NCBI RefSeq assembly: GCF_020089865.1
Contig: NZ_JAIRBM010000008.1
Location: forward strand, 124,001 to 188,000
Source: Microvirga puerhi
GTDB taxonomy: Bacteria > Pseudomonadota > Alphaproteobacteria > Rhizobiales > Beijerinckiaceae
Length of the DNA: 64,000 nucleotides
Reading direction: 5' to 3'
A program made the position numbers and the translations under genes. Of the stretch, positions 1 through 8,407 are shown piece by piece. The notes under the pieces are model-generated. The model made no database searches. It worked only from the letters and a program-made list of their open reading frames with translations, and was not told the DNA's origin. Positions within the stretch are counted from its first letter, which is position 1, and each line of letters begins with the position of its first letter.

Positions 1-224
1 TGCTTGTAATGGGTCGCAATCGCGTTACGCAGGTCGGGGATCCCCATCATCGACGGATATTGGTTGTAGCCGTTCAGGGCCTCGTCGGCCGCCTTGCGGC
101 GCACGTCCTCCGGGCCTGGATCGTCCGGAAAGCCCTGGCCGAGATTGATGGCGCCGGTCTCGCGCGCCAGGCTCGACATCACCTCGAACACGGTCGTGGG
201 GAGATTGGCGAAGATCGGATTCAT
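1..224 (-). CDS. PLP-dependent class I/II aminotransferase, N-terminal fragment
   Basis: Partial gene: the first 74 codons read leftward from an ATG at 222-224 and leave the window. The peptide begins MNPIFANLPTTVFEVMSSLA and continues through INLGQGFPDDPGP and NGYNQYPSMMGIPDLRNAIA. This is the usual N-terminus of fold-type I aminotransferases of the aspartate/methionine/kynurenine type, where the GQGFPD loop lines the substrate pocket. The PLP lysine lies outside the window, so substrate cannot be assigned. The gene is divergent from the iron-type ABC permease; a palindromic repeat lies between them. Confidence 0.85.
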   Translation of the reverse strand, partial: MNPIFANLPTTVFEVMSSLARETGAINLGQGFPDDPGPEDVRRKAADEALNGYNQYPSMMGIPDLRNAIATHYK

Positions 225-301
225 GCGGCGCTCTCGCTGACTACGGATGACGATTCCTCCGTTGGTAGCACGGAGCCGTGTGCAATCGAACCCGGCTCGT
301 T

Positions 302-448
302 CCGTCATTCCGGGGCGCCGCAGGCGAGCCCGGAACCCATAGCCGCTGACATCGCAGAACAAAGAGCAGCGGCCATCGCTGCATTCATATCTCCACCGCT
401 GGTGTTTATGGGTTCCGGGCTCTCGCTATGCTCGCCCCGGAATGACGG
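302..448. repeat. 147-bp interspersed palindromic repeat, copy 1
   Basis: The outer ends are inverted copies: CCGTCATTCCGGGGCG at 302 and its complement ending at 448. Inner arms (GAGCCCGGAACCCATA near 328 and TATGGGTTCCGGGCTC near 407) are also complementary, so the element can fold into a long hairpin around a loop of about 50 bases. A second copy with the same ends and arms lies at 37213-37360. It carries no reading frame. It resembles REP/MITE-like palindromes scattered in Hyphomicrobiales genomes, and here sits between two divergent genes. Confidence 0.85.
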
Positions 449-480
449 ATGGTGTCATGACGGCGAGAGAGAATGAACGG

Positions 481-1539
481 GTGACACCGCGCTTCGCTGT
501 TGCTATCGCCACGGGGCGTAACGAAACGGCCGCCATGTTCACCTCCCGGACGATCCTCGTCCTCACGCTCGCGCTTCTCGCCGTGATCCTTTTCGCCGCG
601 TCGCTGGCGATCGGCCCCGCGCCGATCTCGCCGGTCATGGCCGTGAAGGCGCTCGTCTCGGACCAGGGCAGCGCCAGCATCGTGGTGCGGGATATCCGCC
701 TGCCGCGCACCTTGCTCAGCCTCATGATCGGCTGGATCTTCGGGCTCACCGGGGCCGGGCTCCAGGGATTGCTGCGTAATCCCCTTGCCGACACCGCCGT
801 CTTCGGGGCGCCGCAGGCGGCGGCCCTCGGGGCCGTCGTGGTGCTCTATTTCGGGCTTGCGGGAGCGCTGTCCTGGACCTTGCCCATCGCGGCGATCGCG
901 GGCGCCCTGGTGTCCATCGCCCTCGTAGTGGCGGTCGCCGGCCGCCATGCGACCGTGGTCGTCCTTGTCCTGGCCGGGCTCGCGGTCGGAAGCCTGGCCG
1001 GGGCCGGCACGTCGCTTGCCATCAGCCTCTCGCCCAATCCCTTCGCCGTCACGGAGATCGTCTTCTGGCTCCTCGGCTCCTTCGAAGACCGTTCGATGGT
1101 CCATGTGGGGCTGGCGGCGCCCTTCGTCCTCGTCGCCAGCCTGGCGCTCCTGTCGGCGGGGGCCGGCCTGCGCGCGCTGGCGCTTGGGGAGGAAACGGCA
1201 AAGAGCCTCGGTGTCAACGTGGCCCGCCTACGCCTTCTCATCGTCGGCGGGGCGGCCATCGGCACTGGGGCCTCGGTGGCTGTCGCCGGATCCATCGGCT
1301 TCGTGGGGCTCGTCGCGCCCCATCTGATCCGCCCCTTCGTCGGCTACGACCCGGCCCGGACCCTCGTTCCGGCCGGCCTCGTCGGCGCCGTTCTTCTGCT
1401 TGCGGCCGATTGCGCCGTGCGGCTCATCCCGTCCGGGGTGGAGGTCAAGATCGGGGTCCTGACCGCCATTCTCGGCGTGCCGTTCTTTCTCTGGGTCATT
1501 GCCCGCCGCAAGGCCGAGCTTGCGGAGACCCCTGCATGA
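481..1539 (+). CDS. FecCD-family ABC transporter permease (siderophore, haem or cobalamin type)
   Basis: Inner-membrane permease of a type II ABC importer for iron chelates, haem or cobalamin. About nine to ten hydrophobic helices follow a short N-terminus. The family signature GSIGFVGLVAPHLIR is at about residue 270, the loop that contacts the ATPase. I chose GTG 481 because GAGAGAG at 465-471 is correctly spaced; ATG 535, just before the first helix, is a good alternative. ATG 442 lies inside the palindromic repeat and is unlikely. The stop overlaps the ATPase start (ATGA), so the pair is translationally coupled. No periplasmic binding protein or TonB receptor is nearby, so the ligand is unknown. 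Confidence 0.9.
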   Translation: MTPRFAVAIATGRNETAAMFTSRTILVLTLALLAVILFAASLAIGPAPISPVMAVKALVSDQGSASIVVRDIRLPRTLLSLMIGWIFGLTGAGLQGLLRNPLADTAVFGAPQAAALGAVVVLYFGLAGALSWTLPIAAIAGALVSIALVVAVAGRHATVVVLVLAGLAVGSLAGAGTSLAISLSPNPFAVTEIVFWLLGSFEDRSMVHVGLAAPFVLVASLALLSAGAGLRALALGEETAKSLGVNVARLRLLIVGGAAIGTGASVAVAGSIGFVGLVAPHLIRPFVGYDPARTLVPAGLVGAVLLLAADCAVRLIPSGVEVKIGVLTAILGVPFFLWVIARRKAELAETPA

Positions 1540-2318
1540 GCACCCTTTCGGCCCGCTCCCTGTCGGTGCGTCTGGGACGCAATCAGGCTCTCTCGGGCAT
1601 CGATCTCACCCTGACACCGGGGCGGTTCACGGTGATCGTCGGCCCCAACGGAGCGGGAAAGTCGACCCTGCTGCGGGCGCTCGCCGGCCTTGTCGAGCCC
1701 ACGGCGGGCAGCGTCCTCCTCGATGGCAGGCCGGTGGGGCGGATGCGCTCGGCCGAGCGGGCGCGCGCCATCGCCTATCTGTCTCAAGGAGGGCAGGTGG
1801 CCTGGCCCCTTACCGTCGCAAGCGTGGTCGCCCTCGGCCGCCTGCCGCATGGCGAGGCGCCGGATGCCCTTCCCCCGTCCGGCAGCGAGGCGGTCGGTAC
1901 TGCCATCGCGGCGGTGGGACTGGGCGGGTATGAGGACCGGCCTGCCACGGAACTGTCCGGAGGAGAGCGCGCCCGGGTCCTGCTGGCCCGCGCCCTTGCG
2001 ACCAAAGCGCCCGTGCTGCTCGTCGATGAGCCCATCGCCGCGCTCGACCCCCGACACGAGCTGGTGGTGCTCGAAGTACTGAAGGCCCATGCGCAGGCAG
2101 GCGCCCTCGTGGTCGCCATCATGCACAACCTGACCCTTGCCGCCCGCTTTGCCGACGAGATCGTCTTGCTCGATCGGGGGCATCTCCAGGCGCATGCGCG
2201 TCCGTCGGAGGTTCTCACCGAGGCGCGGCTGGCGCAGAGCTTCGGCATTGCCGCCCACATCGCTCATGAGGCAGGCGGCTTCGTGGTGGTGGCCGACCGC
2301 CCATTGCCGCAGGCCTGA
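1536..2318 (+). CDS. ABC transporter ATP-binding protein (iron/haem/B12 type)
   Basis: ATPase partner of the FecCD permease, 260 residues, with the standard motif order: Walker A GPNGAGKST at about residue 36, signature LSGGERARVLLARAL at about 140, Walker B VLLVDEPIAALD at about 157, and a switch histidine in VVAIMHNL. It starts at ATG 1536, overlapping the permease stop by four bases. Intact motifs indicate an active subunit. It resembles FecE/HmuV-type ATPases, but substrate cannot be read from the ATPase alone. Confidence 0.93.
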   Translation: MSTLSARSLSVRLGRNQALSGIDLTLTPGRFTVIVGPNGAGKSTLLRALAGLVEPTAGSVLLDGRPVGRMRSAERARAIAYLSQGGQVAWPLTVASVVALGRLPHGEAPDALPPSGSEAVGTAIAAVGLGGYEDRPATELSGGERARVLLARALATKAPVLLVDEPIAALDPRHELVVLEVLKAHAQAGALVVAIMHNLTLAARFADEIVLLDRGHLQAHARPSEVLTEARLAQSFGIAAHIAHEAGGFVVVADRPLPQA

Positions 2319-2361
2319 GGGGCCGCTCTTGGAAACGAAGGCGTTGCGTTATGGGCTTACA

Positions 2362-2390
2362 TTGACAAAGCCTCAGGCCCGGCGGATACC
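2362..2390 (+). promoter_or_regulatory. Candidate sigma-70 type promoter before the polysaccharide dehydratase gene
   Basis: A perfect TTGACA lies at 2362-2367; 17 bases later GATACC (2385-2390) could act as a weak -10 element. It is in the 97-bp gap before the next coding start at 2416 and is the only good -35 match I saw there. The -10 matches only three of six consensus bases, so this is tentative. Confidence 0.3.
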
Positions 2391-2415
2391 CCCTCACAAA
2401 ATGTGACCGGGGCCC

Positions 2416-4377
2416 ATGACCAGGCAGGATTTCAAGAAAGTACTCATCATCGTGCATGATCTCGTGATGACGGCGGCTGCCGTCCTCGCGACGTTCTTCG
2501 TGCGCTTCGACGGCGCGCTTCTCAACGACCGTCTGCATGTGCTGCCGATGTTCCTGCCGCCCTTCGTGGCCTTCGCAGGGGTCGTCTACTGGTTCTTCCA
2601 GCTCTACCGGTCCAAATGGCGCTTCGCCTCGCTGCCCGACCTGTTCAACATCTTCCGGGCCTCCACTGTCCTGGCGCTGACGCTCCTCGTCATCGATTAC
2701 GTGCTGGTCTCGCCGCAGCTTTTCGGGGCCTTCTTCTTCGGCAAGATCACCATCGCGCTCTACTGGCTCATCCAGATGTTCCTTCTGGGCGGCCCGCGTC
2801 TGGCCTTCCGCTATGTGAAATATGCCCGCTCTCGCAACACCATCGAGCGGGACGCCAACACGCCGACCCTGCTGCTCGGCCGCGGCAGCGATACGGAGGT
2901 GGTGCTGCGCGCCATCGAGTCCGGCGCGGTCAAGCGGCTCCAGCCCAAGGGTGTTTTGTCCTATCGCTCGGACGAGCTTGGCCAGTCGATCCGCGGCGTC
3001 CCGGTGCTCGGCACCTTCGCCGATCTCGACCGGGTGGTCCAGGAGTTCCAGGAACGCGGCGTACCGATCCGCCGCCTCGTCGCAACCCCGGGCGCCCTGG
3101 TGCCGGAAGCCCATCCCGACATGCTGATCGCCCGCGCCCGGAGACTCGGCCTGCCGCTCGTGCGCGTGACGAGCCTCGGGGAGGGCATGCGCGATGCGGA
3201 GCTGGCGCCCCTCGAGATCGAGGATCTGCTGCTACGGCCCACCGTGCAGATCGACCGCAGCCGGCTGGAGAACTTCATCCGCGGCAAGCGCGTCCTCGTT
3301 ACAGGCGGCGGCGGCTCCATCGGGTCCGAGATCTGCACCCGCGTCGTGGCTTTCGGGGCGAGCCATCTGCTGATCGTGGAAAGCTCCGAGCCGTCCCTGC
3401 ACCACATCCTCGAAAACCCGACCCTCCTGTCGAGCGACACGGATGTGGACGGGGTGATCGCCGATGTGCGCGACCGAGACCGTGTCCGCGAGATCATGAA
3501 GGATTTCCGCCCGGACGTGGTGTTCCATGCGGCGGCCCTCAAGCATGTGCCCTATCTGGAGCGCAACTGGACCGAGGGGATCAAGACCAACGTGTTCGGC
3601 TCCGTGAACGTGGCCGATGCGGCCGTCGAGGTGGGAGCCGACGCCATCGTCATCATCTCCACCGACAAGGCCATCGATCCGGTCTCCATGCTCGGCGCCA
3701 CCAAGCGCCTCGCCGAAATGTACGGGCAGGCGCTCGATGCGGAATTCATGGGCCGCAATCGGTCCACCCGGCTGATCGCCGTGCGCTTCGGCAACGTGCT
3801 CGGCTCCGTGGGTTCCGTCGTGCCCAAGTTCAAGGCGCAGATCGCCCGCGGCGGTCCGGTCACCGTTACCCATCCCGACATGGTGCGGTATTTCATGACC
3901 ACCCGCGAGGCTGCCGATCTCGTGCTGACCTCCGCCTCCCATGCCGATGCGGAGGGCCGGAAGTTGACGGACGGGGCCAACAGTGACGAGCGCACCTCGA
4001 TCTATGTGCTGAAAATGGGCCAGCCCGTCCGCATCTATGAACTCGCGGAGCGCATGATCCGCCTTGCCGGCTACGAGCCCGGCGAGGAGATCGAGATTTC
4101 CGTCACCGGGACACGTCCCGGTGAGCGCCTGCACGAGATTCTCTTTGCTCGCGAGGAGCCCAGGGCCGAGATCGGCATCGACGGCGTCATGGCCGCCCGG
4201 CCGATCTTCGCCGATCGCGCCAGGGTTCATCAATGGCTCGAACGGTTGGCGAAGGCCGTGGAGGCGGGCGACCGCGCCGCTGCCGAAGAGGTTTTCGAGG
4301 AAGCGATCCCGGAATTCACCCGGCGGACGAAGAGTCCCGAGCGGCCAGCCGAGCCAGCCCGTCTCGCGTCGCGGTGA
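2416..4377 (+). CDS. Membrane-bound nucleoside-diphosphate-sugar 4,6-dehydratase (CapD/WbpM/PglF type)
   Basis: Likely converts a UDP-N-acetyl sugar to its 4-keto-6-deoxy form for surface polysaccharide. The 653-residue length fits the long membrane-anchored subfamily: four hydrophobic segments in the first ~130 residues, a CoA-binding-like domain at about 145-260, then a Rossmann SDR domain with VLVTGGGGSIGSEI at about 290. The active-site stretch STDKAIDPVSMLGATKR replaces the normal YxxxK, as known for WbpM and PglF. The last 62 bases overlap the 3' end of the convergent epimerase gene. Exact sugar product is inferred only to family level. Confidence 0.9.
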   Translation: MTRQDFKKVLIIVHDLVMTAAAVLATFFVRFDGALLNDRLHVLPMFLPPFVAFAGVVYWFFQLYRSKWRFASLPDLFNIFRASTVLALTLLVIDYVLVSPQLFGAFFFGKITIALYWLIQMFLLGGPRLAFRYVKYARSRNTIERDANTPTLLLGRGSDTEVVLRAIESGAVKRLQPKGVLSYRSDELGQSIRGVPVLGTFADLDRVVQEFQERGVPIRRLVATPGALVPEAHPDMLIARARRLGLPLVRVTSLGEGMRDAELAPLEIEDLLLRPTVQIDRSRLENFIRGKRVLVTGGGGSIGSEICTRVVAFGASHLLIVESSEPSLHHILENPTLLSSDTDVDGVIADVRDRDRVREIMKDFRPDVVFHAAALKHVPYLERNWTEGIKTNVFGSVNVADAAVEVGADAIVIISTDKAIDPVSMLGATKRLAEMYGQALDAEFMGRNRSTRLIAVRFGNVLGSVGSVVPKFKAQIARGGPVTVTHPDMVRYFMTTREAADLVLTSASHADAEGRKLTDGANSDERTSIYVLKMGQPVRIYELAERMIRLAGYEPGEEIEISVTGTRPGERLHEILFAREEPRAEIGIDGVMAARPIFADRARVHQWLERLAKAVEAGDRAAAEEVFEEAIPEFTRRTKSPERPAEPARLASR

Positions 4378-5251
4378 CCGGAACCCAGCCGATCTGCTTG
4401 AGGGCCGCCGGGCTCGCCACGAGAGCGCCTGCGAGCCGCTCATAGGCTTCGCTGCGTCCGGCAAGGGACGCGGCCACTTTCAGGAGGGCGGGCGGAACGG
4501 GAAGAAGACCCGGGGCGCGGCCGAGCCCTTCCCGCAGGGCCGTCACGATCTCGGGCACCGTCACCGGATCGGGATCCGCCACGATGAAGGGGCGCCGCAA
4601 GTGGCCTGGCACTCTGAGCACCGCATCCACCGCCGCCGTCAGGTTGTCGAGGGCGAGGAGCGAACGCTTCGCCTTCAATCCACCGAGAGGCAGAGGCCAG
4701 GGCGAGCGGGCGAGGGCCATGAGGGCCGCCATGTTGCCCTTGACCCCGGACCCGTAGACCAGGACCGGGCGCAGGGCCGCCCAGTCGATTCCGAGATCGG
4801 TCAGCCCCTGTTCCGCCTCGAGCTTGGACCGGCCGTAGGGATCAGTCGGCTGCGGCGAATCCTCCTCCGTCAGGATGCGCGCCGCCACCGGACCGCTCTG
4901 GGCCCGGATGGAGGACAGGAAGACGAAGCGTTTCACGCCCGCCCGCTCGGCGGCCTGGGCAAGCCGGATCGTTCCCTGCGTGTTGATTGCCCGGTAATCG
5001 TCCTCCGGCAGGCCCGACATGGCATGGGCGAGGCCGGCGGAATGGATCACGGCGTCTACGTCCCGCAACGCCGCCGCCATGTTGAAGGGCTGGGCGATAT
5101 CGCCGATCACCGCGCTCGTGGCGCCTTCCGGCACCTCGGCCGGACGGCGCAGCAGCACACGGATCCGGTAGCCACGCTTGGGCAGTTCGGTGAGCAGATG
5201 GCGACCGATGAAGCCTGTCGCACCGGTGAGGGCGATGAGCTTTCCGTTCAT
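4316..5251 (-). CDS. NAD-dependent epimerase/dehydratase (extended SDR, nucleotide-sugar type)
   Basis: 311-residue extended SDR starting MNGKLIALTGATGFIGRHLL, giving the TGxxGxxG cofactor motif at about residue 8. Catalytic residues are FLSSIRAQSG and the YGRSK (YxxxK) near residue 137. It is the third gene of a minus-strand operon; its ATG overlaps the stop of the WecA-like glycosyltransferase (ATGA). That neighbour suggests it makes or modifies the first sugar of a polysaccharide repeat, as WbpV/WbpK-like enzymes do. It overlaps the convergent dehydratase gene by 62 bp. Confidence 0.88.
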   Translation of the reverse strand: MNGKLIALTGATGFIGRHLLTELPKRGYRIRVLLRRPAEVPEGATSAVIGDIAQPFNMAAALRDVDAVIHSAGLAHAMSGLPEDDYRAINTQGTIRLAQAAERAGVKRFVFLSSIRAQSGPVAARILTEEDSPQPTDPYGRSKLEAEQGLTDLGIDWAALRPVLVYGSGVKGNMAALMALARSPWPLPLGGLKAKRSLLALDNLTAAVDAVLRVPGHLRRPFIVADPDPVTVPEIVTALREGLGRAPGLLPVPPALLKVAASLAGRSEAYERLAGALVASPAALKQIGWVPVTATRDGLARLAARDSSSAG

Positions 5252-6363
5252 CGGGAAATCTCCGGACGGGGATGCGCGAAGCGGTTGAGAAGCCATGCCA
5301 CGAGAGCGACGCCGATTGCCAGACAGGCGATCTGGACGAGAAGCGAAGACCAAAAGATCGTCACGGCGGCGAGGCCGGCGAGCGCGATGTTGAGCCCGAA
5401 CACATGGGTGCTGACGGCCAGCGCCGAGAAGCCGTTATCCGTGGCCTTCTGATAGAAGTGGCTGCGATGCGCCTCCCATACCTTCTCGCCGCGCGCCAGG
5501 CGGCGGAACAGGGTGATGGTGGCATCCATCAGATAGTAGAGCGGCAGCAGGATCGCAGCGGCGAGGGCACCGGTTCCGGCCAGTTGCAGCAGCAGCCAGC
5601 CGACGAGAAGGCCGATCGACAGCGATCCGACATCGCCGAGAAAAAGGCGTGCGACGGGTTTGTTGAAGGGTGCGAATCCGATGAGGGCTCCGCACAGGGC
5701 GATCGCGACAAAAACCATCGGGATCGATAACCCGGCCATCGGCCCGAGCGTGGCGATAGCAGCCGTGACCGGCACCATCTCGGCAACAGTGATCCAGTCA
5801 AGCCCGTCCATGAAGTTCACAAGATTCACGAACCAAGTGCCAGCGAGAATGAGGATGATTGCTTCCACACCGAAAGGAACGAGTTCGGGAAAGACGTGTG
5901 CGCGGCTGACAAGAACAACTGCGGCCACGGCAATCATCTGCAGCACAAGGCGCAATACGGCCGGTAATGGGCGAATATCATCTATAGCGCCGACGACGGC
6001 TAATATAATCGAGGCAACTGCCACGATCAGGAAGTCTTGAAATGGGCCGGACGGCAAGCCGAAGAGGACAAATGTGCCGAGTGCGATGAGAAGCGCGGCG
6101 CTGACAACTGCAATACCGCCACCTTGCGGTGTCGGTACCTTATGGCTTGACCGCGCATTCGGGCGTGCCAGTGCGTAGCGGACGAGAAGCGGCTTCAGGA
6201 CAAGAATCAGCAAGGTGGACAGAAGACCCGCCGCAAACAGGATAGAGAAATCGAGCATCACTGCTAGGAAAGCGAACGGCTCGATCATCACGGAAAGTAG
6301 AAAGCCGATTGCAAGCAGAGCGATCCAGCAGGCAACGAGGATGAAATAGTCTCGGACAATCAT
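5248..6363 (-). CDS. Polyprenyl-phosphate glycosyltransferase, family 4 (WecA/WbpL-like)
   Basis: Integral membrane enzyme expected to transfer a sugar 1-phosphate from a UDP sugar to undecaprenyl phosphate, starting O-antigen or other polysaccharide synthesis. About eleven hydrophobic helices are visible in 371 residues. Family motifs are NFMDGLDWI (variant of the Mg-binding NxxDGxDG loop), FLGDVGSLSIG and EAHRSHFYQ in a cytosolic loop. I start at MIVRDYFIL, 1 bp after the upstream epimerase ends; an extended reading frame further upstream would run into that gene and has no family similarity. Next gene overlaps by four bases. Confidence 0.9.
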   Translation of the reverse strand: MIVRDYFILVACWIALLAIGFLLSVMIEPFAFLAVMLDFSILFAAGLLSTLLILVLKPLLVRYALARPNARSSHKVPTPQGGGIAVVSAALLIALGTFVLFGLPSGPFQDFLIVAVASIILAVVGAIDDIRPLPAVLRLVLQMIAVAAVVLVSRAHVFPELVPFGVEAIILILAGTWFVNLVNFMDGLDWITVAEMVPVTAAIATLGPMAGLSIPMVFVAIALCGALIGFAPFNKPVARLFLGDVGSLSIGLLVGWLLLQLAGTGALAAAILLPLYYLMDATITLFRRLARGEKVWEAHRSHFYQKATDNGFSALAVSTHVFGLNIALAGLAAVTIFWSSLLVQIACLAIGVALVAWLLNRFAHPRPEISR

Positions 6364-6364
6364 C

Positions 6365-7372
6365 TCAGGCGCCGTGATAACCGCGATACCATTCCACGAA
6401 CCGGCGCACGCCCTCTTCCAGCGACGTCGAGGGTGCAAATCCCACGTCACGGCGCAGGTCCGATACATCGGCGCGGGTTTCGAGCACGTCCCCGGGAGGC
6501 AGAGGCTTGTCGACCCGGATCGCCTTGCGGCCGAGTGCATCCTCGATGAGGGTGATCAGGCGGTTAACCTCCTCGGGATGGTCGTTGCCGATATTGTAGA
6601 CCCGGTGCGGCGCGCTGCTGGTGGCGGTATCAGGGTCGACGGCATTCCAGGACGGATCACCGCCCGGCGCCTTGCCGATGAGCCGCACGATGCCCTCGAC
6701 GATGTCATCCACATAGGTGAAGTCGCGCCAGACTTTTCCCGCATTGGCGACCTGGATCTCCCGACCCTCAGCAATGGCGCGGGTGAAGGTATAGACCGCC
6801 ATGTCGGGGCGTCCCCAGGGGCCGTAGACGGTGAAGAAGCGCAGGCCCGTGGCCGGCAGGCCGAAGAGATGAGAATAGGAATGGGCCAGCATCTCGTTAG
6901 CCCGCTTCGTCGCCGCATAGACGCTGATCGGGTGGTCGGCCGTATCGTGTTCCGAGAACGGCAACTTGCGATTGGCTCCGTAGACCGAGCTCGATGAGGC
7001 ATAGACGAGATGCGCGACGCCCGCGTGCCGGCAGGCTTCCAGCATATTGACGAAAGCGACGAGATTCGAACGCGCATAGGGCGTGACGTCGACGAAGCGC
7101 ACACCGGGCTGCGCTGCGAGGTGAATGACCCGCTCGAAACGGTGCCGTTGAAAGAGGTCCTGTGTCGCCTGCGAATCCGCGAGATCGATCCGCTCCGCCA
7201 TGAAGGCGTTATGGGGCGTCAGATTCGCGAAACGCGCTTCCTTGAGGCTCACGTCGTAATAGGGCGTGAAGCTGTCGACACCGACCACCAGATGGCCGTC
7301 CGCAAGCAGCCTCTTGGCCACATGAAAGCCGATGAAGCCGGCAGCGCCGGTCACGAGAATAGGTGCTGACAT
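6365..7372 (-). CDS. UDP-glucuronate 4-epimerase-like SDR (LpsL family)
   Basis: 335-residue extended SDR that likely interconverts UDP-glucuronate and UDP-galacturonate for capsule or LPS. Seen: N-terminal ILVTGAAGFIGFHVAKRL, YASSSSVYG serine region and YAATKRANE (YxxxK), plus FFTVYGPWGRPDMA, which is typical of the CapI/LpsL branch. First gene of the operon with the glycosyltransferase and second epimerase. A GalE-type specificity cannot be excluded, but the WGRPDMA stretch favours the uronate epimerases. Confidence 0.88.
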   Translation of the reverse strand: MSAPILVTGAAGFIGFHVAKRLLADGHLVVGVDSFTPYYDVSLKEARFANLTPHNAFMAERIDLADSQATQDLFQRHRFERVIHLAAQPGVRFVDVTPYARSNLVAFVNMLEACRHAGVAHLVYASSSSVYGANRKLPFSEHDTADHPISVYAATKRANEMLAHSYSHLFGLPATGLRFFTVYGPWGRPDMAVYTFTRAIAEGREIQVANAGKVWRDFTYVDDIVEGIVRLIGKAPGGDPSWNAVDPDTATSSAPHRVYNIGNDHPEEVNRLITLIEDALGRKAIRVDKPLPPGDVLETRADVSDLRRDVGFAPSTSLEEGVRRFVEWYRGYHGA

Positions 7373-7413
7373 CAGGGAAGAAGGCCCGTTTTTAGTCGAT
7401 CGGTCACGAGGCT

Positions 7414-8319
7414 TTAGACGGCCGGCACCTTAGCGGCCTTTGCCTGTTCCGCAACCGTTTCGGCAGTCACGGGCGCAAGGGAGACGGTCTGGCGCTCCCT
7501 GGCGACGAAGGACGAGGGCATCACCTTCTGCATCTCGGCCTCGGCCGCCTTCAGGAAGGCATCGTCGTGACCCGGATAGAGATGGAAGATCGCGAGCGTC
7601 TCTACATGGGCAGCCCGGGCGAGTTCCGCGCCCTTCTCCCAGGTGGAATGACCCCAGCCCCGGCAGCGAGGATATTCGACCTCAGAAAACATGCCGTCAT
7701 AGATCAGGAGATCGGCATTACGAACAAAGGCGACGAGACCCGGATCCGGCCAGGGGTCGCTGTGCTCGATGTCGCTGATATAGCAGACGCTTCGTCCCCC
7801 GTGCTCGAACCGGTAGCCAGTGGCGCCGCCCGGATGGTTCAGGCGATGGGTCGTGACGGTGGCGCCGTCCGTGAAGGTAAGCGTCTCGCCAGCCTTGAAG
7901 CCGTAATGCTCGAATTGGGCCGGCAGCTGGTCGAGGCGTATGGGGAAGAGGGGTGGGGCGTAGAGGCGTTCCAGCGCGGCCTGGGCACTCTCGCCGTCAA
8001 GATTGCCGCAATAGGTCCGTACCACCCGGTCGCTGCTCAGAAGAACGGGCTTGAAGAACGGCAACCCGCAGACGTGATCGAGATGAAGGTGGCTGAAGAG
8101 AAGGTCGATCTCCATCGGCGCATTGGCGCCAAGCTCGGCTCCGAGAGCGGCTATACCGCTTCCGGCATCGACCACGAACAGACGATCCCCGCACCGGACC
8201 TCGACGCAGGCGGTATGAGAGCCGAACTCGACGAAGTTTGGTCCCGACGCGCAGGTCGAGCCACGGGTGCCCCAGAAACGGATCTGGAGCGGCTCTGAGG
8301 ATACGGCGCGCCTGACCAT
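7414..8319 (-). CDS. Metallo-beta-lactamase-fold metallohydrolase
   Basis: 301-residue cytosolic MBL-fold protein. It begins with LQIRFWGTRGSTCASGPNFV, characteristic of a group annotated as cyclic-phosphate or cAMP phosphodiesterase-like hydrolases. The zinc motif SHLHLDHVCGLPFF (HxHxDH) is near residue 79; further ligands fit YISDIEHSDP and the C-terminal FHLYPGHDD. It follows the degenerate ABC gene on the same strand 84 bp downstream with a possible 28-codon frame between. No strong SD lies before its ATG, so coupling is possible. Substrate is unknown. Confidence 0.87.
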   Translation of the reverse strand: MVRRAVSSEPLQIRFWGTRGSTCASGPNFVEFGSHTACVEVRCGDRLFVVDAGSGIAALGAELGANAPMEIDLLFSHLHLDHVCGLPFFKPVLLSSDRVVRTYCGNLDGESAQAALERLYAPPLFPIRLDQLPAQFEHYGFKAGETLTFTDGATVTTHRLNHPGGATGYRFEHGGRSVCYISDIEHSDPWPDPGLVAFVRNADLLIYDGMFSEVEYPRCRGWGHSTWEKGAELARAAHVETLAIFHLYPGHDDAFLKAAEAEMQKVMPSSFVARERQTVSLAPVTAETVAEQAKAAKVPAV

Positions 8320-8320
8320 C

Positions 8321-8407
8321 TCAGGACAATCGCTGATCTTGAGAATGGCGCATGTGCGCTATCGCACACGGATGGAAGGGATCCAGACCCCGAACGGTGT
8401 TGCTCAT
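8321..8407 (-). CDS. Possible 28-codon linking reading frame
   Basis: Starts at an ATG overlapping the stop of the ABC gene (ATGA) and ends one base before the ATG of the MBL hydrolase. It would read MSNTVRGLDPFHPCAIAHMR and eight more residues. It includes a small hairpin, TGTGCG-CTAT-CGCACA on the plus strand at 8353-8368. Layout suggests translational coupling rather than a functional peptide; it may simply be the intergenic leader. Confidence 0.22.
   Translation of the reverse strand: MSNTVRGLDPFHPCAIAHMRHSQDQRLS

Noticed and set aside
442..480. ATG 442 as start of the FecCD permease
   Set aside because: It lies at the end of the palindromic repeat and has no SD; GTG 481 or ATG 535 fit better.
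4064..5452. Long plus-strand frame of 462 codons
   Set aside because: It is antisense to the epimerase and glycosyltransferase and overlaps the dehydratase; arginine-rich composition is that of a shadow frame in high-GC DNA.
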